From: CBDCTM01 sp965222005
GTDB lineage: Bacteria > Bacteroidota > Bacteroidia > Chitinophagales > Saprospiraceae
Direction of reading: 5' to 3'
Length of the DNA stretch: 64,000 nt
NCBI GenBank assembly: GCA_965222005.1
Contig: OZ244935.1
Span: 5,208,001-5,272,000 of the forward strand
The position numbers and the translations under genes are program-made. Positions 35,459-44,113 of the stretch are shown here, piece after piece. Numbering within the stretch: the stretch's first letter is position 1; each line of letters starts with the position of its first letter. The notes beneath the pieces are model-generated. The model was not told the origin of the DNA. It ran no database searches and saw only the letters and a program-made list of their open reading frames with translations.

Positions 35459-35956
35459 CTACTTGATCACCTTTGTGGCTTTCTGCAATTTGCCCAGCCC
35501 AAATACCGCTTCATCGGTACTGCTATTCATCTTTTTGCTAATCAGGCGAAGCGCCTTTTGCACTTCCTGCAAGGCTTTTTGCGGATCTTCCTCTTCGTAC
35601 AGCTCCCAGTTGACGGCCTGCTGCTGCGGCTGTAGCGATTGCTGGCTGAGCCACCAAACGGCTGTGCAGATTATCAGGGCTATGGCAGCCGCGCGGGCCA
35701 GCAAGGGCAGCAATCTCCTGCGCACTGCCGGGGGCTGTTGAGTAGAGGCCAATCTAGCCAGCAGCTTGGCGTCAAAATCGGTAGAAAGGCTTTGCTGGCG
35801 CTCGGCCGAGAAGTACTGAAATACCGGCTGAAAGACTTTGAGATCATCCGCTACCTGCCCGCTGCGGAAGTACTGCCGCAACTGTGCTTCTTCCTCCAGG
35901 CTGGTCAGGCCATCCCAATATTTGTCGAGCAATTGATGAATATGCTTAGAGTCCAT
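35459..35956 (-). CDS. Membrane anti-sigma-like protein
   Basis: 165 residues. The N-terminal part (LLDKYWDGLTSLEEEAQLRQYF) is a short acidic helical region like those in small Bacteroidota anti-sigma partners. A single membrane helix follows at about 88-106 (LARAAAIALIICTAVWWLSQ). The periplasmic tail has EDPQKALQEVQKALRLISKK. Its ATG lies inside the 3' end of the sigma gene (11-base overlap), the usual sign of a sigma/anti-sigma pair. No zinc-binding HxxxCxxC is seen. It would hold the sigma factor at the membrane until a signal arrives. Confidence 0.75.
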   Translation of the reverse strand: MDSKHIHQLLDKYWDGLTSLEEEAQLRQYFRSGQVADDLKVFQPVFQYFSAERQQSLSTDFDAKLLARLASTQQPPAVRRRLLPLLARAAAIALIICTAVWWLSQQSLQPQQQAVNWELYEEEDPQKALQEVQKALRLISKKMNSSTDEAVFGLGKLQKATKVIK

Positions 35957-36455
35957 AAGATTCGGTATTAATTAGTTGTTGCCGGATTTGACGCCGGGCT
36001 CTGAATAGGTTTACTTTTACCAAGTCAAGCGAAATGTCTAGTGCTTCTGCTATTTCTTTATAACTCAGACCTTCCACATCTCTGAGCTGCAAAACGGCGG
36101 CCTGCCTTTCGGGCAGCGCCTGTATGAAGCTGTGTACATACTCCAGCAGGTCGTTGCTTTCTGTCAAGCGGTCGGGGCCGGCCTCGTTGGCTGTCAGGTG
36201 GTATTGATGGTCGATGTTATCGGTTTGGCGATGGCGCGAACGCAGCTTGTCAATTGCCTGGTTTTTCGTCAGGGTCATACACCATGCCTCCAAATTGTTG
36301 TACACATGGAGTTTTTCGCGCTGCTTCCACAATTTCATAAATACCTCTTGCACGATATCCTCTGCTTCGGCTACATCTCCCACCATTTTTAAAGCGAAGC
36401 GAAAAAGCTTGTTTTTGTGGGGCAATACGGTATTTGTAAAATCCTCCAATTCCAT
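35946..36455 (-). CDS. ECF-type RNA polymerase sigma factor with a downstream anti-sigma gene
   Basis: 169 residues from ATG 36455 (MELEDFTNTVLPHKNKLFRF). Region 2: VGDVAEAEDIVQEVFMKLWK and NNLEAWCMTLTKNQAIDKLR. Region 4: PERQAAVLQLRDVEGLSYKE followed by IAEALDISLDLVKVNLFRAR. Its stop overlaps the anti-sigma-like gene by 11 bases, and three DUF4252 genes follow on the same strand, an arrangement seen repeatedly in Bacteroidota. Upstream is a 246-bp region with DnaA-box-like sites. Such units are often autoregulated, but no promoter was clear. Confidence 0.92.
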   Translation of the reverse strand: MELEDFTNTVLPHKNKLFRFALKMVGDVAEAEDIVQEVFMKLWKQREKLHVYNNLEAWCMTLTKNQAIDKLRSRHRQTDNIDHQYHLTANEAGPDRLTESNDLLEYVHSFIQALPERQAAVLQLRDVEGLSYKEIAEALDISLDLVKVNLFRARRQIRQQLINTESYGL

Positions 36456-36510
36456 ATTTATAGGCAAGACGCCCGGCAAGATCGAAATGTTACAGAATTA
36501 TTAAAAAAAA

Positions 36511-36620
36511 GTATCCACATTTTTTTCCACATAGGGTTTAATGTATAATTATCTGATAATCCGGTTGTTTTGTATTAAAAAATAATGTAATATTGTTTGT
36601 TAAGAAGCTGGTTATCCACA
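36511..36620. other. Cluster of DnaA-box-like sites with an AT-rich stretch
   Basis: Three same-strand sites occur in 110 bases: GTATCCACA (36511, one mismatch), TTTTCCACA (36523) and TTATCCACA (36612); the latter two match TTWTNCACA. Between them lies about 70 AT-rich bases. This could be a replication-origin part or a DnaA-titrating site, or chance. Confidence 0.4.
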
Positions 36621-36701
36621 ATTGCCGGACATTAGGGGCGTTAAATTATCGCAAAAAAGCTATCTTCATAAACTGATTTCGCTTCACTAAAACGGGGAAT
36701 T

Positions 36702-36881
36702 ATGAAAAAAGACACCACTAAACGGAAACATTTCAGCCTATCCTCCATGTCATTTCTCGATGCTCTGAAGCCAAAAATCAACAAAGCCCGCGAGGGTCTG
36801 TCCAAAGGTTTTCGGAACAGGCCCGGTCGGCAGCACACCCGATTTGATGCACGGTTTTTGAGCAATCTTACAGAGCATTAA
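36702..36881 (+). CDS. Small basic protein (59 residues)
   Basis: ATG 36702 to TAA 36881. The product begins MKKDTTKRKHFSLSSMSFLD and has 14 Lys/Arg, with a likely helix (ALKPKINKAREGLSKGF) and an Arg-rich end (RNRPGRQHTRFDARF). There is no signal peptide. The composition is protein-like and the upstream sequence is AT-rich, as is normal for starts here. No family is recognised; very basic small proteins of this type may bind nucleic acid. A GCCCG/CGGGC hairpin at 36893-36908 follows the stop. The DnaA-box-like cluster lies just upstream. Confidence 0.45.
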   Translation: MKKDTTKRKHFSLSSMSFLDALKPKINKAREGLSKGFRNRPGRQHTRFDARFLSNLTEH

Positions 36882-37136
36882 TCCCATCGAAAGCCCGGAG
36901 AAGCGGGCGCTGCAACAGCAGCATACATATCCAAACCGTTTTACTTAATCTTCTTCCTAAAACCTGTGTTTTAGCTTTTGTGCTTTGCCCCAAAGTTAGC
37001 AAGCTTCTGGCAAAGCCTGCCTTTCTATACAATTTCTTCTCATTTCCGCTGTTTATCCGGGAAGGGAGCTATAGGCGATGTTGAATTAATAGTTTTCAAA
37101 ATCTACTTTAATTACCTTTAATTTAGCTAGGGTGTA

Positions 37137-37144
37137 TATTTTTG
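37137..37144 (+). promoter_or_regulatory. -7 box (TATTTTTG) of the LptF/G gene
   Basis: A perfect TAnnTTTG lies 37 bases before the GTG start at 37181. The -33 position shows only CTTTA. Confidence 0.45.
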
Positions 37145-37180
37145 TAGCGCCTTGAAATTTATACCTCTCAACCATTGGAT

Positions 37181-38740
37181 GTGAAAAAGCTGGATCGCTT
37201 ATTATTTACGAATTTTGTTCCGCCTTTTGTAGTCACCTTTTTTATTGCCCTTTTCGTGCTCATCATGCAGTTTTTGTGGACTTATATTGATGACATCGTG
37301 GGCAAAGGGGCGAACTTCTGGATGCTGGTAGAAATTTTGTTTTACCTCAGCATGGCCCTGGTGCCTACTGCATTGCCCATAGCGGTGCTCATTTCTTCTG
37401 TAATGGTGATGGGCAATTTGGCGGAGCGATACGAACTGTCGAGCTTCAAATCAGCAGGTGTGCCGCTGCTACGGGTTATGCAGCCATTGATGTTTGTGAC
37501 ACTGGCAGTGAGCATATTTTCCTTTTTTTGCTCCAATAATATCATCCCGCTAGCCAACCTGAAATTCAAATCCCGGCTCTACGATATTCGCAAGCAAAAG
37601 CCCACATTGAGTCTGGAACAGGGCGTTTTCAATGATGACTTCAAAGGCTTTATTATTCATATTGGTAAAAAAGGATCGGACAATATCTCCATTGAAGATG
37701 TACTTATTTATGATCACAACTCTTACAATCGCGACAAATCAAGCATGATCCTGGCAGATCGCGGCGAAATGTACACCACTGCCGACCGCCGCTATTTTGT
37801 GATGAATTTGCTGGATGGCACACAATACAAGGAAACGCAGCCTTCCGGCAGTGGCAAAGACAAAACCTACCCCTTCATCCGAACACATTTTGAACAATGG
37901 ACCAAGGTGTTTGATTTGCGCGAATTTGAGATCAACCAAACCGACGAAAACTTGTTCAAGTCGCATCAAACCATGCTCAGTACAGCCCAACTGCGGCTCG
38001 CCATTGATTCGCTGGATGAGCGGGTGGCGCTAAAGGATGCCACCTTCAACAGATTTCTGCGCAACCATTTCCAGTTTTCCAAAGACAGCACCACACAGAA
38101 TAAGCAGGAGGCCGCCACCAAAAAGACAAAAAAAGCTATCTCAAAACCCCAATTGCTACCCAAAGATTCAGCTAAACAAGCGGCCGCCCAAAAGCGCAAA
38201 AAGACCCACAAAGGCAAACGCCAAAAGCCCGTCAAACAGCTCATCCCCGATGACTGGGCGGAATATGAAAGCTTCCTCGAAAGCATCCCTCCCTCTCAGA
38301 GGAGCAAGTATTTCAACAAGGCCAAATCACTCGCTCGCAGTATCCACGGGCAGGCCGAATCGACCCGCCGCTCGCTGGATCGCATCGGTGAGTCGCGCGT
38401 CAAGCATATCTTTGAACTCAACCTGAAATTCTCGATGGCTGCCGTGTGCTTTATTTTTCTCTTTATCGGCGCACCGATGGGGGCCATCGTCCGCAAAGGA
38501 GGCTTTGGCTATCCCATACTCATCGCAATTATATTTTTCATGTTTTATATTGTGCTCAATATTTTGTGTAAAAAACTGGCCGAGGGTTTTGTATTGCATC
38601 CGGTGCTGGCTTCCTGGACGCCTTGCATCATCCTTATTCCCATTGGCCTGACGCTTACCTATCGAGCGATGTTTGACAAAAAATTGTTAAATGTGGACAG
38701 TTACACTTCCTTTATTCGAAAATGGTTTAAGACCAACTGA
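37181..38740 (+). CDS. LptF/LptG-family permease (YjgP/YjgQ)
   Basis: 519 residues from GTG 37181 (VKKLDRLLFTNFVPPFVVTF); a TTG at 37175 is the alternative, and no ATG is available. Six membrane helices in two groups: three N-terminal (TFFIALFVLIMQFLWTYIDD; ILFYLSMALVPTALPIAVLI; MFVTLAVSIFSFFCSNNIIP) and three C-terminal. Between them is the periplasmic jelly-roll domain (GVFNDDFKGFIIHIGKKG; ILADRGEMYTTADRRYFVMN). Such permeases extract lipopolysaccharide from the inner membrane with LptB and LptC. A Lys-rich insertion (ATKKTKKAISKPQLLPK to KTHKGKRQKPVK) enlarges the loop before the second helix group. The PAP2 gene starts two bases after the stop, so they are co-transcribed. Confidence 0.9.
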   Translation: MKKLDRLLFTNFVPPFVVTFFIALFVLIMQFLWTYIDDIVGKGANFWMLVEILFYLSMALVPTALPIAVLISSVMVMGNLAERYELSSFKSAGVPLLRVMQPLMFVTLAVSIFSFFCSNNIIPLANLKFKSRLYDIRKQKPTLSLEQGVFNDDFKGFIIHIGKKGSDNISIEDVLIYDHNSYNRDKSSMILADRGEMYTTADRRYFVMNLLDGTQYKETQPSGSGKDKTYPFIRTHFEQWTKVFDLREFEINQTDENLFKSHQTMLSTAQLRLAIDSLDERVALKDATFNRFLRNHFQFSKDSTTQNKQEAATKKTKKAISKPQLLPKDSAKQAAAQKRKKTHKGKRQKPVKQLIPDDWAEYESFLESIPPSQRSKYFNKAKSLARSIHGQAESTRRSLDRIGESRVKHIFELNLKFSMAAVCFIFLFIGAPMGAIVRKGGFGYPILIAIIFFMFYIVLNILCKKLAEGFVLHPVLASWTPCIILIPIGLTLTYRAMFDKKLLNVDSYTSFIRKWFKTN

Positions 38741-38742
38741 CT

Positions 38743-39432
38743 ATGAAAAATACCTTCCGCCAGAATTTCACCTTTTTTTTGGCAATGCTATTATTCATCC
38801 TTGCCGGAGCTGTTGTGCTGTTTCAAATAAACTCGGGAGATGGCATCCTCTTTTTTAGCGAACGCAGAAGCCCGGCCCTGAATGCCTTTTTTAGCTTTAT
38901 CACCAAACTGGGAGAAGAGCCCATGTACTTATTGGTAGCACTGGTGGCAGCCTTTTACAGGCTACGCTATACCCTTTTGATCCCTCTCACGGGTGTGGTC
39001 GTACTGCTGATCGCCTATTTGGTTAAATCCCTCTTTGGCCATCCCCGGCCTTCCGTATTCTTCCAGCTGCAAGGCACCTTTGAGCAAATTGAACTGGTGG
39101 ATGGTATTCAGCTGCTCACCGGCTATCTGAGCTTCCCTTCGGGCCACACCATGTCGGCCTTCGCGCTGTACGGCCTGTTGGCCATGTTGCTGCCCTGGAA
39201 AAGGTGGGGCGGCCTTTTGCTTTTTATCCTGGCGTTTTTGGTAGGGATTTCCAGAATTTACCTGGTTCAGCATTTTGTCAAAGACGTATATCTGGGAGCT
39301 ATCCTGGGCATCGCCATTGCGCTGGGCATCTATCTTTTACAAAAGAGAAAAGCCATCGATCCGGTTGCGCACTGGTACGATCGACCCCTCATCGGCAAAG
39401 CCCGTATGCCCATCGCAGAAGGCTCGAAATGA
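38743..39432 (+). CDS. PAP2-type lipid phosphatase
   Basis: 229 residues with six hydrophobic helices and the complete acid-phosphatase signature: KSLFGHPRP (KxxxxxxRP), YLSFPSGHTMSAFA (PSGH) and GISRIYLVQHFVKDVYLGA (SRxxxxxHxxxD). It acts on membrane lipid phosphates such as undecaprenyl-diphosphate, phosphatidic acid or lipid A, with the active site on the periplasmic face. It is placed two bases after the LPS permease gene, so a role in lipid A or carrier-lipid dephosphorylation is plausible but unproven. Confidence 0.92.
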   Translation: MKNTFRQNFTFFLAMLLFILAGAVVLFQINSGDGILFFSERRSPALNAFFSFITKLGEEPMYLLVALVAAFYRLRYTLLIPLTGVVVLLIAYLVKSLFGHPRPSVFFQLQGTFEQIELVDGIQLLTGYLSFPSGHTMSAFALYGLLAMLLPWKRWGGLLLFILAFLVGISRIYLVQHFVKDVYLGAILGIAIALGIYLLQKRKAIDPVAHWYDRPLIGKARMPIAEGSK

Positions 39433-39451
39433 CCGCTGCAAAACACCACCA

Positions 39452-41314
39452 ATGAGAGCCGCTTTACTACTTTTCTATTTGCTCAATTGCCAACTGCTCA
39501 TCGGACAACTCGACAGTATTGTGCGGCTTAGCCCGGTTGAAGTCACTGACACCAAAATTGAGCGCCTGGCCGTTGGTGCCAGCCTCCAGACATTCAACAG
39601 ACCTCTCTTGCAGCAATACCACCAGCAAAACCTCAGTGAGCTGCTGGCCGATCGCTCCGGCATTTTTATCAGAACCTACGGAGCTGGAAGCCTGGCTTCT
39701 TCATCTGCGCGAGGGGCTGGTTTTGGGCACACGGCTGTCATCTGGAATGGCTTTAACTTGCAAAACAGTATGAACGGCGGAAATGACCTGCTGCTGTTTC
39801 CCTCGCTCCTTTTCGATAAAATCCAGCTGCAATATGGCGGAAGCAGCTCGCTCAATGGCAATGGCGCCATCGGTGCGAGTATCCAGCTGTATCAACAAAT
39901 TCCATTTGATAAGGGCTGGCAGGGAAAGCTGGCAGCCTCAGCAGGTAGTTTTCATACACTTAGCCAGTCGGCACAGCTTACATGGAGCAACAACAAGCAA
40001 GGCCTTCGTTTGGCCGGATATCACTACACTTCTGACAATGATTTTGAATTTGAAGGCCGCAATGGTACGGAAAAATTAGTCCATGCAGCAACCCGCCGAT
40101 GGGGTGCCATGCTGAATCATCAATGGGTGATCAATCCAAAGCAGTTGTTGAAATTTTTCAGTTGGCACCAATACAATCATCGCCAAATTCCACCCAGCCT
40201 GACGGCTGCTCCCGATGATGCTACCCAGCGGGATGAGTCACTGAGAATAGCAGCAGAATGGTCACAAACGGCTGATCGGTTCAGCATCAAAAGCAGGGCA
40301 GCTTATTTGCTTGAAGACATCCTCTTTGAAAGCACCTTGGTAGGCCGCTCCCCCAGCCGTGTGGTGATCATCGACTGGCAGGCAGAAGGTGAGTTGCGTA
40401 TCAAACAGTTGCAACGGCTTCATGCGGGGATGCAATTCATCCATGAACAGGCTGAAGCTAGTGCAGCCTTTGCAGATCAAAAGTCACGTAATCGGCTGGC
40501 AGTTTTTGGTAGCTGGATTTATTCATTGAAAAAAAACTGGAAGGTAGGCATCAACCTTCGGCAGGAGTTGGTGGATAAGGAATGGGTGTCTCCCACTGCT
40601 TCGCTTGGCTTGGAAGGCCCTTTGGCAAAAGATATAGGCTGGCGCATTCAATGCTCTCGTAATTATCACCTTCCTTCTTTCAATGATCTGTACTGGGAAG
40701 GAGCCGGCGGCAAGGGCAATCCCGAGCTTGTGGCCGAGCGCAGCTGGAGTATTGAGTCAGGCCTTAAAATTTCTAAAACGATCAGCAATTTAAAATTCGA
40801 GCAGCAAGCAGTATTTTTCAGCAATTGGGTAAAAGATTGGATTTTGTGGTCGCCTGTAAATCCCAGCTTTTGGATGCCCGACAATATCCTGTCAGTTTGG
40901 AGCCGCGGGGCAGAATACCGGATGGATTTTTCCTTTAAATTTGTTGACTGGCAATTCGCTACAGAGCTCCAATACACCTTTACTAAGGCTACCAATCAAT
41001 CCGGAGTGCCTACTTCCAAAGGCTTTCAGCTGCCTCAAACGCCCCGCCATCTGGCACATTTGGCGGTGGGAGGGCAATACCGAAATTGGCGGCTGAGGTA
41101 TCTGCATCGGCTGATTGGCCGGCAATACACCGATCGGCTCAACACGGATCGTCTGGCGGCTTACCAGCTGGGCGAGTGGCGGCTGGGCTACAGCCGCGGG
41201 AGGCTGGACCTATCATTTGTGGTGGCCAATAGCTGGGATAGCAGCTATCGGGCAGTGCCCTTCCGGCCCATGCCGGGCCGGCATTTTCGGCTGGAAGTGG
41301 GATATGGCTTTTAG
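39452..41314 (+). CDS. TonB-dependent outer-membrane receptor, probably for cobalamin (BtuB-like)
   Basis: 620 residues from ATG 39452, signal peptide MRAALLLFYLLNCQLLIG. Plug domain about 25-140 (LSPVEVTDTKIERLAVGASL; ELLADRSGIFIRTYGAGSLA; VIWNGFNLQNSMNGGNDLLL; YGGSSSLNGNGAIGASIQL), with no carboxypeptidase-like N-domain. The rest is a barrel of about 22 strands, ending GRHFRLEVGYGF with a terminal Phe. The short size fits vitamin or siderophore receptors rather than SusC. A cobalamin riboswitch and two BtuG-like lipoprotein genes follow directly, which points to vitamin B12. However, the riboswitch lies after this gene, so it does not control it. It starts 19 bases after the PAP2 stop. Confidence 0.75.
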   Translation: MRAALLLFYLLNCQLLIGQLDSIVRLSPVEVTDTKIERLAVGASLQTFNRPLLQQYHQQNLSELLADRSGIFIRTYGAGSLASSSARGAGFGHTAVIWNGFNLQNSMNGGNDLLLFPSLLFDKIQLQYGGSSSLNGNGAIGASIQLYQQIPFDKGWQGKLAASAGSFHTLSQSAQLTWSNNKQGLRLAGYHYTSDNDFEFEGRNGTEKLVHAATRRWGAMLNHQWVINPKQLLKFFSWHQYNHRQIPPSLTAAPDDATQRDESLRIAAEWSQTADRFSIKSRAAYLLEDILFESTLVGRSPSRVVIIDWQAEGELRIKQLQRLHAGMQFIHEQAEASAAFADQKSRNRLAVFGSWIYSLKKNWKVGINLRQELVDKEWVSPTASLGLEGPLAKDIGWRIQCSRNYHLPSFNDLYWEGAGGKGNPELVAERSWSIESGLKISKTISNLKFEQQAVFFSNWVKDWILWSPVNPSFWMPDNILSVWSRGAEYRMDFSFKFVDWQFATELQYTFTKATNQSGVPTSKGFQLPQTPRHLAHLAVGGQYRNWRLRYLHRLIGRQYTDRLNTDRLAAYQLGEWRLGYSRGRLDLSFVVANSWDSSYRAVPFRPMPGRHFRLEVGYGF

Positions 41315-41361
41315 GCAAATGGCTTGGGTGTGGGAAATGTGCAAGCGGTATAGGCAGCCTA

Positions 41362-41392
41362 TTTTGCCAAACGTCTTCTTTTGTTACCTTTG
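41362..41392 (+). promoter_or_regulatory. Promoter of the cobalamin riboswitch transcript
   Basis: TTTTG (41362-41366), an 18-nt spacer and TACCTTTG (41385-41392) match the Bacteroidota consensus. The predicted start of RNA falls right where the riboswitch begins. Confidence 0.8.
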
Positions 41393-41398
41393 CCTCTG

Positions 41399-41565
41399 AT
41401 ACAGGTTTCATTGCTTGACAATGGATGAAAAGGGAATCAGGTGCAAGTCCTGAACAGTTCCCGCTGCTGTAAGTCCCCTTTGAAAAGCCGCACCACCAAA
41501 GCCACTGTGCTAATGCATGGGAAGGCGGTACGGTTAGGGATAAGTCAGAAGACCTGCCTGAGATC
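41399..41565 (+). promoter_or_regulatory. Cobalamin (B12) riboswitch
   Basis: Conserved blocks in order: ACAGGTTTCATTG (closing helix 5' side); AAAGGGAATCAGGTGCAAG and TCCTGAACAGTTCCCGCTGC with TGTAAGTCC (core); GCCACTGT; ATGGGAAGGCGG; GTCAGAAGACCTGCCTG (closing helix 3' side). The arrangement is that of the AdoCbl/cobalamin aptamer. It lies on the leader of the first BtuG-like gene, whose start is about 190 bases further on. Cobalamin binding would lower expression. No intrinsic terminator is visible in the leader, so translational control is likely. Confidence 0.92.
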
Positions 41566-41752
41566 ATTATTACTCAATACTTTCGGTGAAAAGGTAGCGG
41601 GTTGGTTTTTCGGACAAGTAATTAGACAAGTAATTAACTGAGGTTTTGCTTTATATGTAACATTCTTTTTTTCAGCTACTTGCACCTATCGCCGCTCCTT
41701 CCCTCTCCGTATAAAATGTACAATCATGCCATTTCCAACCATTGATTCGGCT

Positions 41753-42817
41753 ATGCCGAGACGAGCTATTCGCTATTTCCTTCTCTTATTGTTGCCTTCC
41801 CTTTTTTTCCTATCCTGCCAGGATGACGATGAGCTATCCGGCTCCAGCGCCGGATTTGAGCAAGGGGTTTTCATTACCCATGAAGGCCCCTTCCAGCAGG
41901 GTACCGGCACTGTTTTCTTTTACGATACTAAAGAGGACAACCTTCACAAAGACATTTTTCAGGCCGCCAATAATGGGCAGGTGCTGGGCAATATTGTTCA
42001 ATCCATGCACATCCACAACGACCGGGCCTATGTGGTGGTTAATAATGCCAATCGGATCGAGGTAGTGGATGCCGGTACGTTCAAATCCATTGGCAGTATA
42101 GAGGGCTTATCCATGCCGCGCCAATTGGTGGCAGTGAGCCCGGATCGCGCCTTTGTGAGCCAATGGGGCCTCACCGGTACCGATGGCAGCATCGCGGTTG
42201 TGGATCTCAACCATCTTACTGTTCTGAAAACCATTCCCTGCGGCAGCGGGCCGGAGGATTTGCTGATTCGGTCAGGCAAGGTGTACGTAGCTAATAGTGG
42301 GGGATTCGGCAATGATTCTACGGTTGTGGTGATTGATGTCAGCAAGGAGGAAGTTGAAACAACTTTGAGTGTGGGGGATAACCCAACCAGCTTTGAGATA
42401 GATAAAAACGGCCAAATCTGGGTGATTTGCCGGGGTATTTTCGATTTCATGGAACCGGCAAATAATACAAACGGGCAGCTGATTCAAATTGAGGATACAG
42501 AAATTGTTCAGGCATTTACAGCTCCAAATGGAGCTAACCGACTGGTTATCAACCAGATGCGAGATGTATTGTTTGTACTTTTGAGAGATGGCATTTTGGC
42601 TCATCCCATTCAATCTTCCAATTTGAATCTGATACCCATTCACTCTGGCTTCTACTACGGCCTCGGCCTCGATGCCGCTTCCGATCTAATGTATGCGGCT
42701 AATGCCGGAGATTTTCAGTCGCCCGGTGAAATCATCCGGCTGACTACTGCTGGCGTGGTTGTTGACACATTGGAAGCAGGGATCATCCCGGGTAGTTTTG
42801 AATTTAAGAGCAATTAG
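41753..42817 (+). CDS. BtuG-like surface beta-propeller lipoprotein 1
   Basis: 354 residues from ATG 41753, whose signal MPRRAIRYFLLLLLPSLFFL ends at Cys in LSC; an ATG at 41726 adds nine residues before it. The body is a YncE/DUF5074-type propeller: GVFITHEGPFQQGTGTVFFY, VVVNNANRIEVVDAGTFKSI, SIAVVDLNHLTVLKTIPCG, KVYVANSGGFGNDSTVVVID, GDNPTSFEIDKNGQIWVIC. BtuG proteins of Bacteroides are propellers of this kind that capture B12 at the surface for BtuB. The riboswitch in the leader and the TonB receptor upstream support that role here. It may bind another corrinoid. Confidence 0.75.
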   Translation: MPRRAIRYFLLLLLPSLFFLSCQDDDELSGSSAGFEQGVFITHEGPFQQGTGTVFFYDTKEDNLHKDIFQAANNGQVLGNIVQSMHIHNDRAYVVVNNANRIEVVDAGTFKSIGSIEGLSMPRQLVAVSPDRAFVSQWGLTGTDGSIAVVDLNHLTVLKTIPCGSGPEDLLIRSGKVYVANSGGFGNDSTVVVIDVSKEEVETTLSVGDNPTSFEIDKNGQIWVICRGIFDFMEPANNTNGQLIQIEDTEIVQAFTAPNGANRLVINQMRDVLFVLLRDGILAHPIQSSNLNLIPIHSGFYYGLGLDAASDLMYAANAGDFQSPGEIIRLTTAGVVVDTLEAGIIPGSFEFKSN

Positions 42818-42988
42818 CTGACGAAAACGAGAAATTGGTTAAAAAATGGAGGGATTATTTTCTCAACTCTTAAAAATTGACTTACTTTCGTGCGCCGCCC
42901 CCCTGGCCCTTCCGCACACACGGTACGATCTCCGAGGGCACCGCTCCTCCCGCCTCCTCTCAAAAATCGAGACTGTAAAAATATTGCT

Positions 42989-44056
42989 ATGTGTAATCAA
43001 TTGCTCAAATTGCTTGGCCTTTCCCTGCTGCTGTCGGTCACGGCCTGTCAGGTAAAACCCAACGATGACGAGGAGCCCGAGCTGCCCCTTATCGAGGAGT
43101 ACTTATCAGGGATATACGTCACAAACGGCGGAGACAGCCAGCAAGCCAATTCTGCCTCTGTAGATTTCATCGACCGGGCTACCAATCAGATCGTCAGAGG
43201 GATTTTTGAAAAAGCTAATGGGGAAGAACCGCCGGCGGGTGTACGGTCGATACAAATCGTGGGAGAAAAGGCTTACATGCTGTCTGCCAATGAGGGCCGC
43301 CTGCTGGTAGCCAATGCCACCGATTTTAGCCTGATAAACAGCCTGGGCGGCCTGGAGCAGCCTCGCGAATTGCTGCTGGTCAATCCGGCCAAGCTATACA
43401 TTAGCCAGTGGGGCACCAATCTGCAAAACGGCAGCATTGAGGTCGTTGATTTGGCCAGCATGACGGTCAGCAAAAGTATCAGTACCCGCAATGGGCCGGT
43501 AAAGATGGTCAAACTGGGCAGCCATGTATATGTCTGTCAGGATGGTGGCATATTCGCCGATTCAGTGGTCAGCAAGATCAACATTGGCACCGACCAGCTG
43601 GCCAAAACAATAGATGTTGGCGTGGTGCCGAATAGTATCGTACTCGATAAAAATGGAGCTTTGTGGGTGCTCTCGCAAGGCATTCTCAACCTCAACAATC
43701 CCGATGAAGATGTTCCGGGTCGGCTTGTCAAACTAGTCAACGATGCGCCAGCCCTTTCCCTGGAGTTGATGACGGGTGCCCGCAATTTGGTAATCGATAA
43801 AGATCGGGCAGTGCTTTATTTTACCATGAATGAGTGGATTTACAAACACGATGTGGACGAGAACAGCTTCCACGATGTGCCGCATATCGCCCGATCATTC
43901 ACCAGCATCGGTATCGATCCGGCCAATGGAAATCTGGTGGCGGCCAATTCTGCCAATTTGGTATCGCCCGGCGAAATTTATCTGTTCGATTCGCAAGGGA
44001 TGGAATTGCATCAGTTCAATTGTGGTATTTTTCCCAATGGCTTTGGTTTCAGGTAG
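42989..44056 (+). CDS. BtuG-like surface beta-propeller lipoprotein 2
   Basis: 355 residues from ATG 42989, lipoprotein signal MCNQLLKLLGLSLLLSVTAC; a longer frame from 42890 has no signal. It is a paralogue of the preceding gene: GIYVTNGGDSQQANSASVDF, RLLVANATDFSLINSLGGLE, LYISQWGTNLQNGSIEVVDL, SKINIGTDQLAKTIDVGVVP, NSIVLDKNGALWVLSQGILN and ANSANLVSPGEIYLFDSQGM. The shared ends (SPGEI, then GIxPxxFxF) show a tandem duplication. It is 171 bases after copy 1 with no terminator between, so the riboswitch probably governs both. Two propellers per receptor may serve different corrinoids. Confidence 0.7.
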   Translation: MCNQLLKLLGLSLLLSVTACQVKPNDDEEPELPLIEEYLSGIYVTNGGDSQQANSASVDFIDRATNQIVRGIFEKANGEEPPAGVRSIQIVGEKAYMLSANEGRLLVANATDFSLINSLGGLEQPRELLLVNPAKLYISQWGTNLQNGSIEVVDLASMTVSKSISTRNGPVKMVKLGSHVYVCQDGGIFADSVVSKINIGTDQLAKTIDVGVVPNSIVLDKNGALWVLSQGILNLNNPDEDVPGRLVKLVNDAPALSLELMTGARNLVIDKDRAVLYFTMNEWIYKHDVDENSFHDVPHIARSFTSIGIDPANGNLVAANSANLVSPGEIYLFDSQGMELHQFNCGIFPNGFGFR

Positions 44057-44113
44057 GCCTGCAGCCATTCAGATGTAGAGCCATTCATATCTCTTACCCT
44101 CTCATGTCTGGCC

